Source: Lentzea waywayandensis (GTDB lineage: Bacteria > Actinomycetota > Actinomycetes > Mycobacteriales > Pseudonocardiaceae). From it: DNA of 64,000 bases. This document shows, piece by piece, positions 40,187 through 48,241 of the stretch. The stretch covers positions 186,001-250,000 of the forward strand of contig NZ_FOYL01000011.1 of assembly GCF_900115955.1 (NCBI RefSeq), given 5' to 3'. The notes below the pieces were generated by a model. That model saw only the letters and a program-made list of their open reading frames with translations. It did no database searches and had not been told where the DNA came from. Position numbers and translations under genes: made by a program. Every line of letters starts with the position of its first letter. Position 1 is the first letter of the stretch.

Positions 40187-40954
40187 TCACCCGTGGTCGA
40201 GGACGCGCCGCAGGAACCGTTGCGTGCGTTCCTCCCGCGGCTCCGCGATCACCTGCGCGGGCGGCCCGCTCTCCACGATCACGCCGCCGTCCAGGAACAG
40301 CACCTGGTCCGCGACCTTCTCGGCGAACCGGATCTCGTGCGTCACGATGACCGTCGTCCACCCCTGCGACGCCAGGTCCTTGATGACCGCCAGCACCTCC
40401 CCCACCAGCTCGGGGTCCAGCGCCGAAGTCGGCTCGTCGAACAGCACCACGCGCGGCTTCAACGCGAGTGCACGGGCGATGCCGACACGTTGCTGCTGGC
40501 CGCCGGAGAGCTGGTACGGGTAGGAGTCGGCCTTGTCCGCCAGTCCCACCTGGTCCAGCAAGACCCGCGCCTCCCCCATCACCTCGTCCACCGGGCGTTT
40601 CTGGGCGACGACTGGGCCTTCGGTGAGGTTCTCCAGGACCGTGCGGTGCGGGAAGAGGTTGTGCGACTGGAACACCATGCCGCTCTGCGCGCGCAGCCGT
40701 TGGCCCTCGGCGCGTCCTGCCTTGCCCGCGGGCAGTGCCGAGAAGTCGACCGACACGTCGTCGATGCGGACGATGCCGCTGTCCGGGGTGTCGAGGACGT
40801 TCAGTGAGCGCAGCAGGGTGGTCTTGCCGGAGCCGGACGGTCCCAGCAGGACGGTGGAGGTGCCGCGCGGGGTGGTGAAGTCGATGCCGCGCAGCACGTT
40901 CAGCTCGCCGAAGGACTTCCTGAGTCCGGTGACCTCGATGCGGATGTCGGTCAT
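40187..40954 (-). CDS. Polar amino-acid ABC transporter ATP-binding protein
   Basis: A 255-residue GlnQ/HisP-type ATPase. Walker A is LLGPSGSGKTTLLRSLN (about 36-52), the Q-loop MVFQSHNLFPHRTVLENL, the ABC signature YQLSGGQQQRVGIARALA, Walker B VVLFDEPTSALDPELV and the H-loop VIVTHEIRFAEKVAD. It energises amino-acid uptake with the fused binding-protein/permease encoded just upstream. ATG 40954 overlaps the permease stop by four bases. Confidence 0.94.
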   Translation of the reverse strand: MTDIRIEVTGLRKSFGELNVLRGIDFTTPRGTSTVLLGPSGSGKTTLLRSLNVLDTPDSGIVRIDDVSVDFSALPAGKAGRAEGQRLRAQSGMVFQSHNLFPHRTVLENLTEGPVVAQKRPVDEVMGEARVLLDQVGLADKADSYPYQLSGGQQQRVGIARALALKPRVVLFDEPTSALDPELVGEVLAVIKDLASQGWTTVIVTHEIRFAEKVADQVLFLDGGVIVESGPPAQVIAEPREERTQRFLRRVLDHG

Positions 40955-41700
40955 GCGATCACGTACCTGTTCAGCCTGGTCTCCAGTCGTTTCTGCCCGG
41001 CGGACAACGCCACGCAGATCACCCAGTAGTAGAGCCCCGCGAACGCGTAGAGGGCGAGGAACTCGTTGCTCTCGGCCGCGGCCAGCTGGGACTCGCGGAA
41101 CAGCTCGGTCAGCAGCACGACCGAGCCGAGTGACGTGTCCTTCAGCAACGACAGCAGCGTGTTGGACAGTGGCGGTACAGCGGTGCGTGCGGCTTGCGGC
41201 AGCACGATGCGGCGCAACGTCTGCGCGTAGCCGAAGCCGATCGTGGCCGCCGCCTCGAACTGGCCGCGCGGCACGGACAGGATCGCCGAGCGGACCACTT
41301 CGGCCGCGTAGCCGGCGACGTTCAGCGAGAACGCCACCACGGCGGCGGTGAACGGCGGGAACTTCAGGCCTATCTGCGGCAGGCCGTAGAAGACGATGAA
41401 CAGCTGGAGCAGCAGCGGGGTGCCGCGGATAACCGAGATGAACGCCCGCGCCAGGCCGGACAGCACGCGGTACGGCGAGATCCGGGCCAGAGCCACCAGC
41501 AAAGCGAGCGCGAGCCCGATGGCGAACGACAGCGCGGTCAGCGGGATGGTGACCTTGACCAGGCCCACGAACATCGGCCACGCCGTCGAGCGCAGGATGT
41601 CCCACGTGCCGCGCGGGCCTCGGCCCTGCGAGAGGTCCGCCGCGCCACCGTCCTCGACGGACACGTCGGCCTTGAAGTACTTCTGGGAGATGCCGCGCAA
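40951..41700 (-). CDS. Amino-acid ABC transporter permease, C-terminal part of a frameshifted fusion
   Basis: The frame reads the last residues of a solute-binding domain (RGISQKYFKADVSVE) and then a complete HisM/GlnP-type permease: WPMFVGLVKVTIPLTALSFAIGLALALLVALARIS, GTPLLLQLFIVFYGLPQIG, and the EAA loop EAAATIGFGYAQTLRRIVLPQAARTAVPPL. The natural protein would be one polypeptide with the binding domain encoded upstream, but a single extra base at 41714-41716 breaks the frame. If the shift is real, this half can only be made from an internal start such as TTG 41700 or by frameshifting. Confidence 0.85.
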   Translation of the reverse strand: MRGISQKYFKADVSVEDGGAADLSQGRGPRGTWDILRSTAWPMFVGLVKVTIPLTALSFAIGLALALLVALARISPYRVLSGLARAFISVIRGTPLLLQLFIVFYGLPQIGLKFPPFTAAVVAFSLNVAGYAAEVVRSAILSVPRGQFEAAATIGFGYAQTLRRIVLPQAARTAVPPLSNTLLSLLKDTSLGSVVLLTELFRESQLAAAESNEFLALYAFAGLYYWVICVALSAGQKRLETRLNRYVIA

Positions 41701-42421
41701 CGTGCCGTCGGCCTTTCAGGGCGTCGATCGCGGAGTTCGCCTGGGTCAGCAACGCCGAGTCGGCCTGCCGCAGCGCCAGGACCTGTTCGCTGCCCGCCTG
41801 GCCGGCGTCGCCCGCGATCTCGACGTCCTTCGAGCCGGTGGTGGCGAGGTAGTCGAGGACGGCGATGTTGTCGTTGACGATCGCGTCGACCCGGCCCTGC
41901 TGGAGCAGCGCGGCAGCCTGGGCGAAGCCTTCGACGGCCTCCACGCGGGCGCCGGCGTCGCGGGCGACCTTGGCCCAGTTGCTGGTGCTGGACTGGGCGG
42001 TGGTCTTGCCGCTCAGGTCCGCGATCGACTTGATCCGGTCGTCGCCGGTGCGGCGGACGATCACGCCGCGCGAGTAGGTGTAGGTGCTGGAGAGACCGTA
42101 TTTGGCGGCGCGTTCGGGGTTGCGCGACACCTGGTTCGCGATGAGGTCGATGCGGCCGGCGTCGAGCGCGGGGAAGATCGCGTCCCACTGCGTCTCGACG
42201 AACTCCAGCCGCCAGCCCGCCTTCGCGGCGATCGCCTTGACGACCTCGATGTCGTAGCCGGTCAGCTCCTGGGTCTGCGGATCGTGGAAGGAGAACGGCG
42301 GGTAGGTGCCCTCCGTGCCGACGCGGACCAGCGGTGGTTGCTCTTGTTGCGCGTACGCCGGTGCGGGGACGACGATCACCAGCAGCAGGAGCAGCACCGC
42401 GCCCCTGAACACTTGTCGCAT
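41701..42421 (-). pseudogene. Solute-binding domain of the amino-acid ABC fusion, interrupted by a +1 frameshift
   Basis: From ATG 42421: signal peptide RGAVLLLLLVIVVPAPAYA, then a periplasmic-binding-protein type 2 domain with VRVGTEGTYPPFSFHDPQT, LTGYDIEVVKAIAAKAGW, WDAIFPALDAGRIDLIANQ, IADLSGKTTAQSSTSN and GRVDAIVNDNIAVLDYL. After ANSAIDALK the frame runs off into GRRHVARH. Removing one A from the AAA (T run at 41714-41716 on the plus strand) restores KADGTLRGISQKYF and joins the permease frame. This may be a mutation, a sequencing error or programmed frameshifting. Confidence 0.85.
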
Positions 42422-42488
42422 TCGGGCAGGGTAGAGCGAACGGAGCAGTCGGTGCTGATGATCCACTATGCGGGACGAGGTGTACGGC

Positions 42489-43268
42489 ATGGCTACGGTG
42501 ACCACCGCCGACGGGCAGTTGGTGTCCTATGTGGACCACGGCGGTGACGGCCCCGCGGTCGTGCTGCTGCACAGCTTCCTGATGGACGCGACGATGTGGG
42601 CGCCGCAGGTCGAGGCCCTGGGCGAACGCTACCGGCTGATCGCGATCGACGAGCGCGGCCACGGTGACACGCCCGCCGCCGGGCCGTTCGACCACTGGGA
42701 CGTCGCCCGCGACACCCTCGCCGTGCTCGACGAACTGGGCGTGAACGCCGCTGCCGTGGCCGGTACCAGTCAGGGCGGGTTCGTGGCGCTGCGGATGGCG
42801 TTGCTGGATCCGCGGCGGGTCACGGCGCTCGCGCTGCTGGGCACGTCCGGCGAGCCCGAGGACCAGCAGGTCTCCGACGCCTACCAGCAGCTCGCCGAGG
42901 TGTGGATCGCGCAGGGACCGGGGTCGGTGATCGAGGCCGTCGCGAAGATCTGCCTGGGCGACTACGACCCGTCCGAGTGGACGCCGAAGTGGAGCGAGGT
43001 CGAGCCCGAACGGCTGCGGCTGATCATGAACGCCCTGGTCGGCCGCGAAGGCGTGCTGGACCGGGCCGGGGAGATCGACGTGCCCGCGCTCGTGCTGCAC
43101 GGCACCGCCGACCTCGCCTACCCGGTCGGGAAGGCCGAGGCCCTGGTCGCGGCACTGCCCAAGGCCGAGCCGCTGGTCCTCGTCGAGGGTGGCGCGCACT
43201 TCCTGAGCCTCACGCACGCCGCGGACGTGAACCCGCACCTGGAGCGGTTCCTCAGCGCGAACCTCTGA
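42489..43268 (+). CDS. Alpha/beta hydrolase
   Basis: A 259-residue alpha/beta-hydrolase. VVLLHSFLMDATMW holds the oxyanion region, LIAIDERGHGDTP follows, the nucleophile elbow is AGTSQGGFVALRMAL (Ser about 96), the acid sits in LVLHGTADLAYP (about 212) and the His in VEGGAHFLSL (about 241). TSQGG with Thr before the Ser and the ERGHG motif resemble 3-oxoadipate enol-lactonase/esterase relatives. ATG 42489, with GAGG about 8 bases upstream, is preferred to ATG 42468. The 3' end overlaps the convergent methyltransferase gene by 17 bp. Confidence 0.87.
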   Translation: MATVTTADGQLVSYVDHGGDGPAVVLLHSFLMDATMWAPQVEALGERYRLIAIDERGHGDTPAAGPFDHWDVARDTLAVLDELGVNAAAVAGTSQGGFVALRMALLDPRRVTALALLGTSGEPEDQQVSDAYQQLAEVWIAQGPGSVIEAVAKICLGDYDPSEWTPKWSEVEPERLRLIMNALVGREGVLDRAGEIDVPALVLHGTADLAYPVGKAEALVAALPKAEPLVLVEGGAHFLSLTHAADVNPHLERFLSANL

Positions 43269-44004
43269 CGGCCCAGGCCTTGGCGGTCAGCTCGATCGGG
43301 CCTTCCCCGGGCAGACGGGAGCGGAGCAGGTCGCGCACGGCGTCGAGCTGCTCCGGCGGCAGCGTCGCGGCGTAGGCGGGTGCCGCGCCCGTGCCGCCCA
43401 GGAACGGTTCCCAGAAGTCCGCGAAGTCGCGGAACACCGTGGGCACGACGATGCCGGTCACCTCGACGTCGCGCAGACCGGCCCCGGTCCACAACGCGCG
43501 CAACGGGTCTGCGCCGCTCACGTCGCTGAAGCGCAGTCCCTCGTCGTGCGAGGCGGCGGCGGGGTCGACGTCCTTCGCGGCGTCCCAGAACAGCCGCATC
43601 ATCTGCATGCCGCTCGTGTAGTCCCACAGGTACGAGCCGACGTACGTCCCCGCGCGGGCGAACTCCGCCACGGCGTGTGCGGCGTCGGGCACGAACGTGA
43701 GCACGAGCCCGCTGACCACGACGTCGGCGGTGCGTCCGCCCAGGTCGGTGGCGTTGCCGACCTCGAACGTGGCGCCGGGAACGCGCTGCCGGGCGAGTTC
43801 GAGGAAGCCTTCCGACGGGTCGATGCCGGTGATCGCGGACGGACGGGCGTGTGCCAGCACGGTCTCGGTCAGCGCGCCCGTGCCGCAGCCGACGTCGAGC
43901 CACGTCCGGCCGGGCGGCACGTCCAGCCGGCGCAGGAACTCCACCGCGACAGGCCGGCTCCACCGGCCCACGTACCGCTCGTACGCGTCACCGAAACCCC
44001 ACAC
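43252..44004 (-). CDS. Class I SAM-dependent methyltransferase
   Basis: A 250-residue methyltransferase. It starts at GTG 44004 (VWGFGDAYERYVGRWSRPVA), a typical N-terminus of this group. The SAM-binding motif I is TWLDVGCGTGALTETVL (about 38-54), motif II ITGIDPSEGFLELA, motif III GNATDLGG, then VVVSGLVLTFVPDAAHAVAEFAR (post motif). Acceptor unknown. Monocistronic and divergent from the F420-type operon. Confidence 0.88.
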   Translation of the reverse strand: MWGFGDAYERYVGRWSRPVAVEFLRRLDVPPGRTWLDVGCGTGALTETVLAHARPSAITGIDPSEGFLELARQRVPGATFEVGNATDLGGRTADVVVSGLVLTFVPDAAHAVAEFARAGTYVGSYLWDYTSGMQMMRLFWDAAKDVDPAAASHDEGLRFSDVSGADPLRALWTGAGLRDVEVTGIVVPTVFRDFADFWEPFLGGTGAAPAYAATLPPEQLDAVRDLLRSRLPGEGPIELTAKAWAVRGSR

Positions 44005-44070
44005 GCGTCGAAAGTAGCCCAGCCGCCCCCGAACGCACCCCAGGGAATAACCGGGGGCTGGTCCGGTTAA

Positions 44071-44092
44071 GCTAGATGATACGTCAACTAGC
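44071..44092. promoter_or_regulatory. 22-bp interrupted palindrome upstream of the F420-type operon
   Basis: GCTAGATGATACGTCAACTAGC: outer arms GCTAG/CTAGC are perfect, and the inner TGAT/GTCA is nearly symmetric. It lies 16 bp upstream of GTG 44108 and overlaps the probable core promoter. Candidate operator for an unlinked dimeric repressor. Confidence 0.65.
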
Positions 44093-44107
44093 GAGGTCGG
44101 GTGTGCT

Positions 44108-44692
44108 GTGAAGATCGCTGTTCTCGGTGCGGGCCACGTCGGTCCCGTCATCGCGCGCCTGGCCCTGGCGGCGGGCTACGAGGTGGGCATCGCGGGGTCC
44201 GGTGACCCCGCGCGGATCGAGATGATCACCGAGTTCCTCGCGCCGGGTGCCGTCGCGCAGTCCGCCTCCGACGCCGTCGCGGACGCCGGTCTCGTCGTGC
44301 TGGCGATCCCGTGGCACCGGTTCTCCACGCTCGATCCGCGGCTGTTCGCGGGCAAGGTCGTCATCGACTCGATGAACCACTGGCCGCCCGCCGCGGAGCC
44401 GTTGGGCACGAGCGAGGAGGTCGCGCGACGGCTGGTGGGCGCGCAGGTCGTCAAGACCCTCAACCACGTCGCCTACCAGGACATGGAACCCGCCGGTGGT
44501 CGCGCCGTCGGCCTGGCCGGTGACTCGCCGGCCGCGCTGGAGTCCGCAGCGGTGTTCCTGGAGCGCATCGGGTTCGACCCGGTGCCGGTGGGGTCCCTGG
44601 CCGCGGGACGGCTGCTGGAACCGGGCGGCCCGGTGTTCGGCGTCGCGGCAAGCAGGCAGGAATTCGAGAAGTTCACCAAGGAGCAGTCATGA
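44108..44692 (+). CDS. NADPH-dependent F420 reductase-like oxidoreductase
   Basis: A 194-residue Rossmann protein of the F420-oxidored/NADP-binding family. IAVLGAGHVGPVIARLALAAGYEV is the GxGxxG dinucleotide site. LVVLAIPWHRFSTLDPRLFAGKVVIDSMNHW (about 62-92), TLNHVAYQDM and VFGVAASRQEF complete the family pattern. It may pass hydride between NADPH and F420, or reduce another substrate. Its TGA overlaps the ATG of the LLM gene (ATGA), supporting a joint F420 role. Confidence 0.85.
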   Translation: MKIAVLGAGHVGPVIARLALAAGYEVGIAGSGDPARIEMITEFLAPGAVAQSASDAVADAGLVVLAIPWHRFSTLDPRLFAGKVVIDSMNHWPPAAEPLGTSEEVARRLVGAQVVKTLNHVAYQDMEPAGGRAVGLAGDSPAALESAAVFLERIGFDPVPVGSLAAGRLLEPGGPVFGVAASRQEFEKFTKEQS

Positions 44693-45708
44693 CCACGTTC
44701 GGACTCGACACGTTCGGCGACGTCACCCTCGACGCGTCCGGCACCCCGCTGTCGCACGCCCAGACCATTCGCAACCTGGTCGAGCAGGGCGTGCTGGCCG
44801 ACCAGGTCGGCCTCGACTTCTTCGGCATCGGCGAGCACCACACCCCGGACATGCCGTTGTCGGCGGCCGACGTGGTGCTGGCCGCGATCGCCGCCCGCAC
44901 CTCGAAGATCCACCTCGGTTCGGCCGTGACGGTGCTCAGCTCGGACGACCCGGTGCGCGTGTACCAGCGGTTCTCGACGTTGAACGCGCTGTCGGACGGC
45001 CGCGCGGAGGTCATCCTGGGCCGCGGGTCCAGTGTGGACTCGTTCCCGCTGTTCGGCTACGACCTCGCGGACTACGAGGACCTGTTCGAGGAGAAGACGC
45101 ACCTGTTCGCCGAGCTGCTCAAGGGCGGCCCGATCACCTGGCAGGGCAAGACGCGGGCGGCGCTGCACGAGCAGGACGTCGTGCCGTTCACCGAGCCGTT
45201 CCCGACGTGGATCGGCGTCGGCGGCAGCCCGCAGTCCGTCGTGCGCGCGGCGTCGTACGGGTTCTCGCTGATGCTCGCGATCATCGGCGGCCACCCCGCC
45301 CGGTTCGCGCCGTTCTCGGAGCTCTACAAGCACGCGCTGGAGAAGTTCGGCCGCGACCCGTTGCCGATCGGGATCCACTCCCCCGGCCACGTGGCGCCGA
45401 CCGACGAGCAGGCGCGGGAGGAGTTCTGGCCGCACTACCTCGACGTGATCAGCCGTCTTGGCAAGACGCGGGGGTTCTCCACGCCGACGCCGGAGTCGTA
45501 CGCGCACGAGGTGGGGCCGCACGGCGCGCTGTTCGTCGGGTCGCCCGAGACGGTCGCCACGAAGATGGCGGCCACCATGAAGAAGCTGGACGCGAGCCGG
45601 TTCGACCTGAAGTACGGCATCGGCGGGCTGTCGCACGAGTCGCTGATGCGGACGATCGACCTGTACGGGACGAAGGTCGTGCCGCTGGTGCAGGACATGC
45701 TCGCGTGA
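44689..45708 (+). CDS. LLM-class flavin/F420-dependent oxidoreductase
   Basis: A 339-residue luciferase-like TIM-barrel enzyme. GLDFFGIGEHHTPDMPLSAADVVLAAIAARTSKIHLGSAVTVL (about 42-85) is the diagnostic N-terminal block; FSTLNALSDGRAEVILGRGSS and the central WIGVGGSPQSVVRAASYGFSLMLAI follow. MRTIDLYGTKVVPLV ends the protein. The cofactor, FMN or F420, cannot be told from motifs alone, but coupling to an F420-reductase-like gene favours F420. A perfect 11-bp hairpin terminator follows. Confidence 0.9.
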   Translation: MTTFGLDTFGDVTLDASGTPLSHAQTIRNLVEQGVLADQVGLDFFGIGEHHTPDMPLSAADVVLAAIAARTSKIHLGSAVTVLSSDDPVRVYQRFSTLNALSDGRAEVILGRGSSVDSFPLFGYDLADYEDLFEEKTHLFAELLKGGPITWQGKTRAALHEQDVVPFTEPFPTWIGVGGSPQSVVRAASYGFSLMLAIIGGHPARFAPFSELYKHALEKFGRDPLPIGIHSPGHVAPTDEQAREEFWPHYLDVISRLGKTRGFSTPTPESYAHEVGPHGALFVGSPETVATKMAATMKKLDASRFDLKYGIGGLSHESLMRTIDLYGTKVVPLVQDMLA

Positions 45709-45711
45709 GGT

Positions 45712-45736
45712 GAGGGGGCTGGGTTCCAGCCCCCTC
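45712..45736. terminator. Perfect hairpin terminator between convergent genes
   Basis: GAGGGGGCTGG, a GTT loop and CCAGCCCCCTC make an 11-bp uninterrupted stem, starting 4 bases after the LLM stop and ending 4 bases before the convergent lipoprotein gene end. Confidence 0.9.
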
Positions 45737-45739
45737 GTG

Positions 45740-46276
45740 TCACTTCTTGGACGAGGCGATCTCGCACTCCTTGGCGTGCTCCAGGCCGAGCGAGATCGAC
45801 GCGGCGTCGTTGTTGGGGCCGCCGAGCGCGTAGCTGACGATGGTCGAGCCCGGTTCGTTGAGCACCTCGACGTAGCGGACTCCCTTGCCGCGCAGGCATT
45901 GCACGACGCGGTTGGCGAAGTCGACGGCCTCGGGGTTGGTGACGTCCTTCTCCCACGGGGGCAGCGGCGACTTCGACTCGCACGCCTGGAGCGCCTTGTC
46001 GAGCTCTTCCTTGGTGGGTTCCGGGCGGCCGCTCCCCTCGGCGGAGCGTCCCTTCTTGTCCAGGCCGAACCCCGCCAGGCACTGGTCGTACGGCGCCTGG
46101 AGGGCTTCGAAGTCCTCCGGGGTCATGTCGAGGCGTTCGCGGGGCCGTTGTTCCTGGGCGGCCGACGTCGCGGCCGCGCTGCTCGGTGGCGTCGAGATCG
46201 AGGCGACCTGGGGCTGGGCCTCGGGCTTTCCGCACGCGGCCAGCAACAGCAGCAGGGCCAGGGTGGCCTTCTTCAT
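45740..46276 (-). CDS. Lipoprotein of the MacAB-like locus
   Basis: A 178-residue lipoprotein: MKKATLALLLLLAACGK has a clear lipobox (LAAC, Cys about 16). A Ser/Ala/Pro-rich linker (about 20-45) is followed by a small helical domain with four Cys (YDQCLAGFG, LQACESK, VVQCLRGKG, AKECEIA), likely two disulfides outside the membrane. ATG 46276 has AAGGAAA 8-9 bases upstream; an upstream GTG at 46297 overlaps the permease stop. Probably the last gene of the ABC operon. Function unknown. Confidence 0.82.
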   Translation of the reverse strand: MKKATLALLLLLAACGKPEAQPQVASISTPPSSAAATSAAQEQRPRERLDMTPEDFEALQAPYDQCLAGFGLDKKGRSAEGSGRPEPTKEELDKALQACESKSPLPPWEKDVTNPEAVDFANRVVQCLRGKGVRYVEVLNEPGSTIVSYALGGPNNDAASISLGLEHAKECEIASSKK

Positions 46277-46293
46277 CGGGGGATTTCCTTTCG

Positions 46294-47463
46294 TCACGCG
46301 GCGAGCGCCTGCGTCGGGGTGAGCCGGGCGGCGCGGATCGAGGGGTAGAGGCCTGCGGCGGCGCCCACGACGAACGCGGCGAGCACACCGGAGGCCAGGA
46401 CTTCGAGGGGGATGACGAGCGGCCAGCGGTGCAGGGTCGCGTAGCCCGCGACCCCGAGCGCCCCCAAGGCGGTGCCCGCCAGTCCTCCGAGGCCGGAGAG
46501 CAGGACGGCTTCGGTGAGGAACTGCGCGCGGATGTGGCCGCGGGTGGCGCCGAGCGCGCGGCGCAGGCCGATCTCGCTGCGGCGTTCGAGCACGGAGATC
46601 ACCATCGTGTTCGCCACGCCGACGCCGCCGACCAGCAGCGCGACGCCCGCGAGCCCCAGGAACAGCGCGCTGTAGGAGTTCTGGGTGGCGCGCTTGGCCG
46701 CCAGCGCGTCGGACGGGCGGCTCACCTGCACCAGGCCGGGAATCTCGCCGTAGAGCGTGGCGGGCAGGATCGCGCGAACGTCCTCAATGGACTCCTCACG
46801 TGCCTTCACGTACACGACCGTCGGATGGCCGTCGAACCCCAGCTGCGTGCGGGCGGCGTCCCAGCCGACCAGCACCGAGCGTTCGATGTCGGGTGCGAGC
46901 GGCATGGGGCCCAGGACTCCCGTCACCGTGAACCACTTCTCCCCCACGAACACCGCCGGGTGTTCGCCCACGGCCGGGATGCCCAGCCGGTGGGCGGCGA
47001 CGTTGCCCAGGACGACGCTCGGGAAGTCCGGTCGTGGCAGGAAGTCTCCGCTCTGGACGTGGCCGTTCACGGTTTCCAGAAGATTGGGGGTGGCGGCCAG
47101 GACGGTGATGTCCGAGCTGTGGCCGGGGTCGAGCAGGTCGTTGCGGCGGACTCGGGTGTGGGTGTTGGCGACGGCCGCGGCGGCCGTGACCGGGCCGATG
47201 CGCTGGACCATCGCGACGGAGGACTCCGGCAGCAGCACCGGGTCGTCCTGGCGCTGGGACGGTTGGGCGCGCAGGAGGTTGGTGCCGAGGGCGGTCAGTT
47301 CGTCGAGCAGGGCCTGCTGGCTGGAGGCCGGGATGCCGGTGACGACCACGACGGTGGCTATGCCCAGGGCGATTCCCAGGGCGGAGAGGGCGGCTCGGAG
47401 GCGGCGGGTGCGCATGCCGAGCGAGCCGAGGGACAGGAGGTCGACGGGCGAGAGACGGGTCAT
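46294..47463 (-). CDS. MacB-type ABC transporter permease
   Basis: A 389-residue FtsX/MacB-like permease. The N-terminal helix (LRAALSALGIALGIATVVVVTGI) is followed by an extracytoplasmic MacB-PCD domain (about 55-255) and three C-terminal helices with the FtsX core ALFLGLAGVALLVGGVGVANTMVISVLERRSEIGLRRALGATRGHIRAQFLTEA. It ends with LYPSIRAARLTPTQALAA, the family C-terminus. It forms a tripartite-like exporter with the ATPase and adaptor genes upstream. ATG 47463 overlaps a 19-codon minicistron stop. Confidence 0.92.
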   Translation of the reverse strand: MTRLSPVDLLSLGSLGMRTRRLRAALSALGIALGIATVVVVTGIPASSQQALLDELTALGTNLLRAQPSQRQDDPVLLPESSVAMVQRIGPVTAAAAVANTHTRVRRNDLLDPGHSSDITVLAATPNLLETVNGHVQSGDFLPRPDFPSVVLGNVAAHRLGIPAVGEHPAVFVGEKWFTVTGVLGPMPLAPDIERSVLVGWDAARTQLGFDGHPTVVYVKAREESIEDVRAILPATLYGEIPGLVQVSRPSDALAAKRATQNSYSALFLGLAGVALLVGGVGVANTMVISVLERRSEIGLRRALGATRGHIRAQFLTEAVLLSGLGGLAGTALGALGVAGYATLHRWPLVIPLEVLASGVLAAFVVGAAAGLYPSIRAARLTPTQALAA

Positions 47464-47519
47464 CGCGCACGCTCCCCGAGCACGGACGGCGCGGTGAGCA
47501 GACGGCCCACGCGGCTCAT
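47460..47519 (-). CDS. 19-codon coupling minicistron between ATPase and permease genes
   Basis: MSRVGRLLTAPSVLGERAR: its ATG overlaps the ATPase TGA (ATGA at 47516-47519) and its own TGA overlaps the permease ATG (ATGA at 47460-47463). It exactly bridges the 52-base gap, so terminating ribosomes can reinitiate twice. No hydrophobic segment is present. It may be a translational coupling device rather than a functional peptide. Confidence 0.45.
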   Translation of the reverse strand: MSRVGRLLTAPSVLGERAR

Positions 47520-48241
47520 CGGGCACTCCCGGTGTCGGGGCGCGGGAAGGTGACGGTGGCGGCGGTCTGGTCTGCGGTGTCCGCGATGATCCGCCCGTCC
47601 CGCAGTTCCACCCTGCGTGGCAACGAGGCGGCGATGTCCCGGTCGTGCGTGATCAGCGCGATGGTCGTGCCCTGCCGGTTCAGCTCGCGCAGCAGTTCCA
47701 GCACCGCGAGCCCGTTGGCGGTGTCGAGCGCGCCGGTCGGCTCGTCGGCCAGCACCAGGGCCGGGTTGTTCACCACGGCGCGGGCGATGGCGACGCGCTG
47801 GCGTTCGCCGCCGGAGAGTTCCGACGGGCGGTGGTCGGCGCGGTGCCCGAGGCCGACGCGGTTGAGCGCCTCCACGGCGAGCGGGCGGCGGTCCTTGCGC
47901 CGGACTCCGGCGTAGAGGAGTCCGGTGGCGACGTTCTCGGTGGCGGTCAGGCCGTCGGACAGGTGGAACTGCTGGAACACGAACCCCAGCCGGCTGCCGC
48001 GCAGTGCGGACAGGCGGCGGTCCGGCAGGCGGGAGACGTCCTGGCCGTCGATCTCGACGGTGCCGGACGAGGGCAGGTCCAGGGTGCCGACGAGGTGCAG
48101 CAGCGTGGACTTGCCGGAGCCGGACGGGCCCACGATCGCGAGCAGCTCGCCCGCGTCGACCTGCAACGACACGTCGTCGAGTGCCGTGACGCCGCCTGGG
48201 TAGCGCTTGGTCACCGAGCGCAGGGCGAGCACGGGGGTCAT
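47516..48241 (-). CDS. MacB-type ABC transporter ATP-binding protein
   Basis: A 241-residue LolD/MacB-type ATPase. YPGGVTALDDVSLQVDAGE leads to Walker A AIVGPSGSGKSTLLHLVG (about 36-53); then FVFQQFHLSDGLTATENV (Q-loop), PSELSGGERQRVAIARA (signature), LVLADEPTGALDTANG (Walker B) and ALITHDRDIAASLPRRVELRDGRI. ATG 48241 overlaps the stop of the adaptor gene by four bases. It provides energy for the FtsX-type permease downstream. Confidence 0.94.
   Translation of the reverse strand: MTPVLALRSVTKRYPGGVTALDDVSLQVDAGELLAIVGPSGSGKSTLLHLVGTLDLPSSGTVEIDGQDVSRLPDRRLSALRGSRLGFVFQQFHLSDGLTATENVATGLLYAGVRRKDRRPLAVEALNRVGLGHRADHRPSELSGGERQRVAIARAVVNNPALVLADEPTGALDTANGLAVLELLRELNRQGTTIALITHDRDIAASLPRRVELRDGRIIADTADQTAATVTFPRPDTGSAR

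Noticed and set aside
40187..42505. A single 772-codon open frame covering binding domain, permease region and ATPase
   Set aside because: Only its two ends match proteins. The middle is the permease read out of frame, kept open by GC-rich composition; the real genes are the permease frame and a separate ATPase start at 40954.
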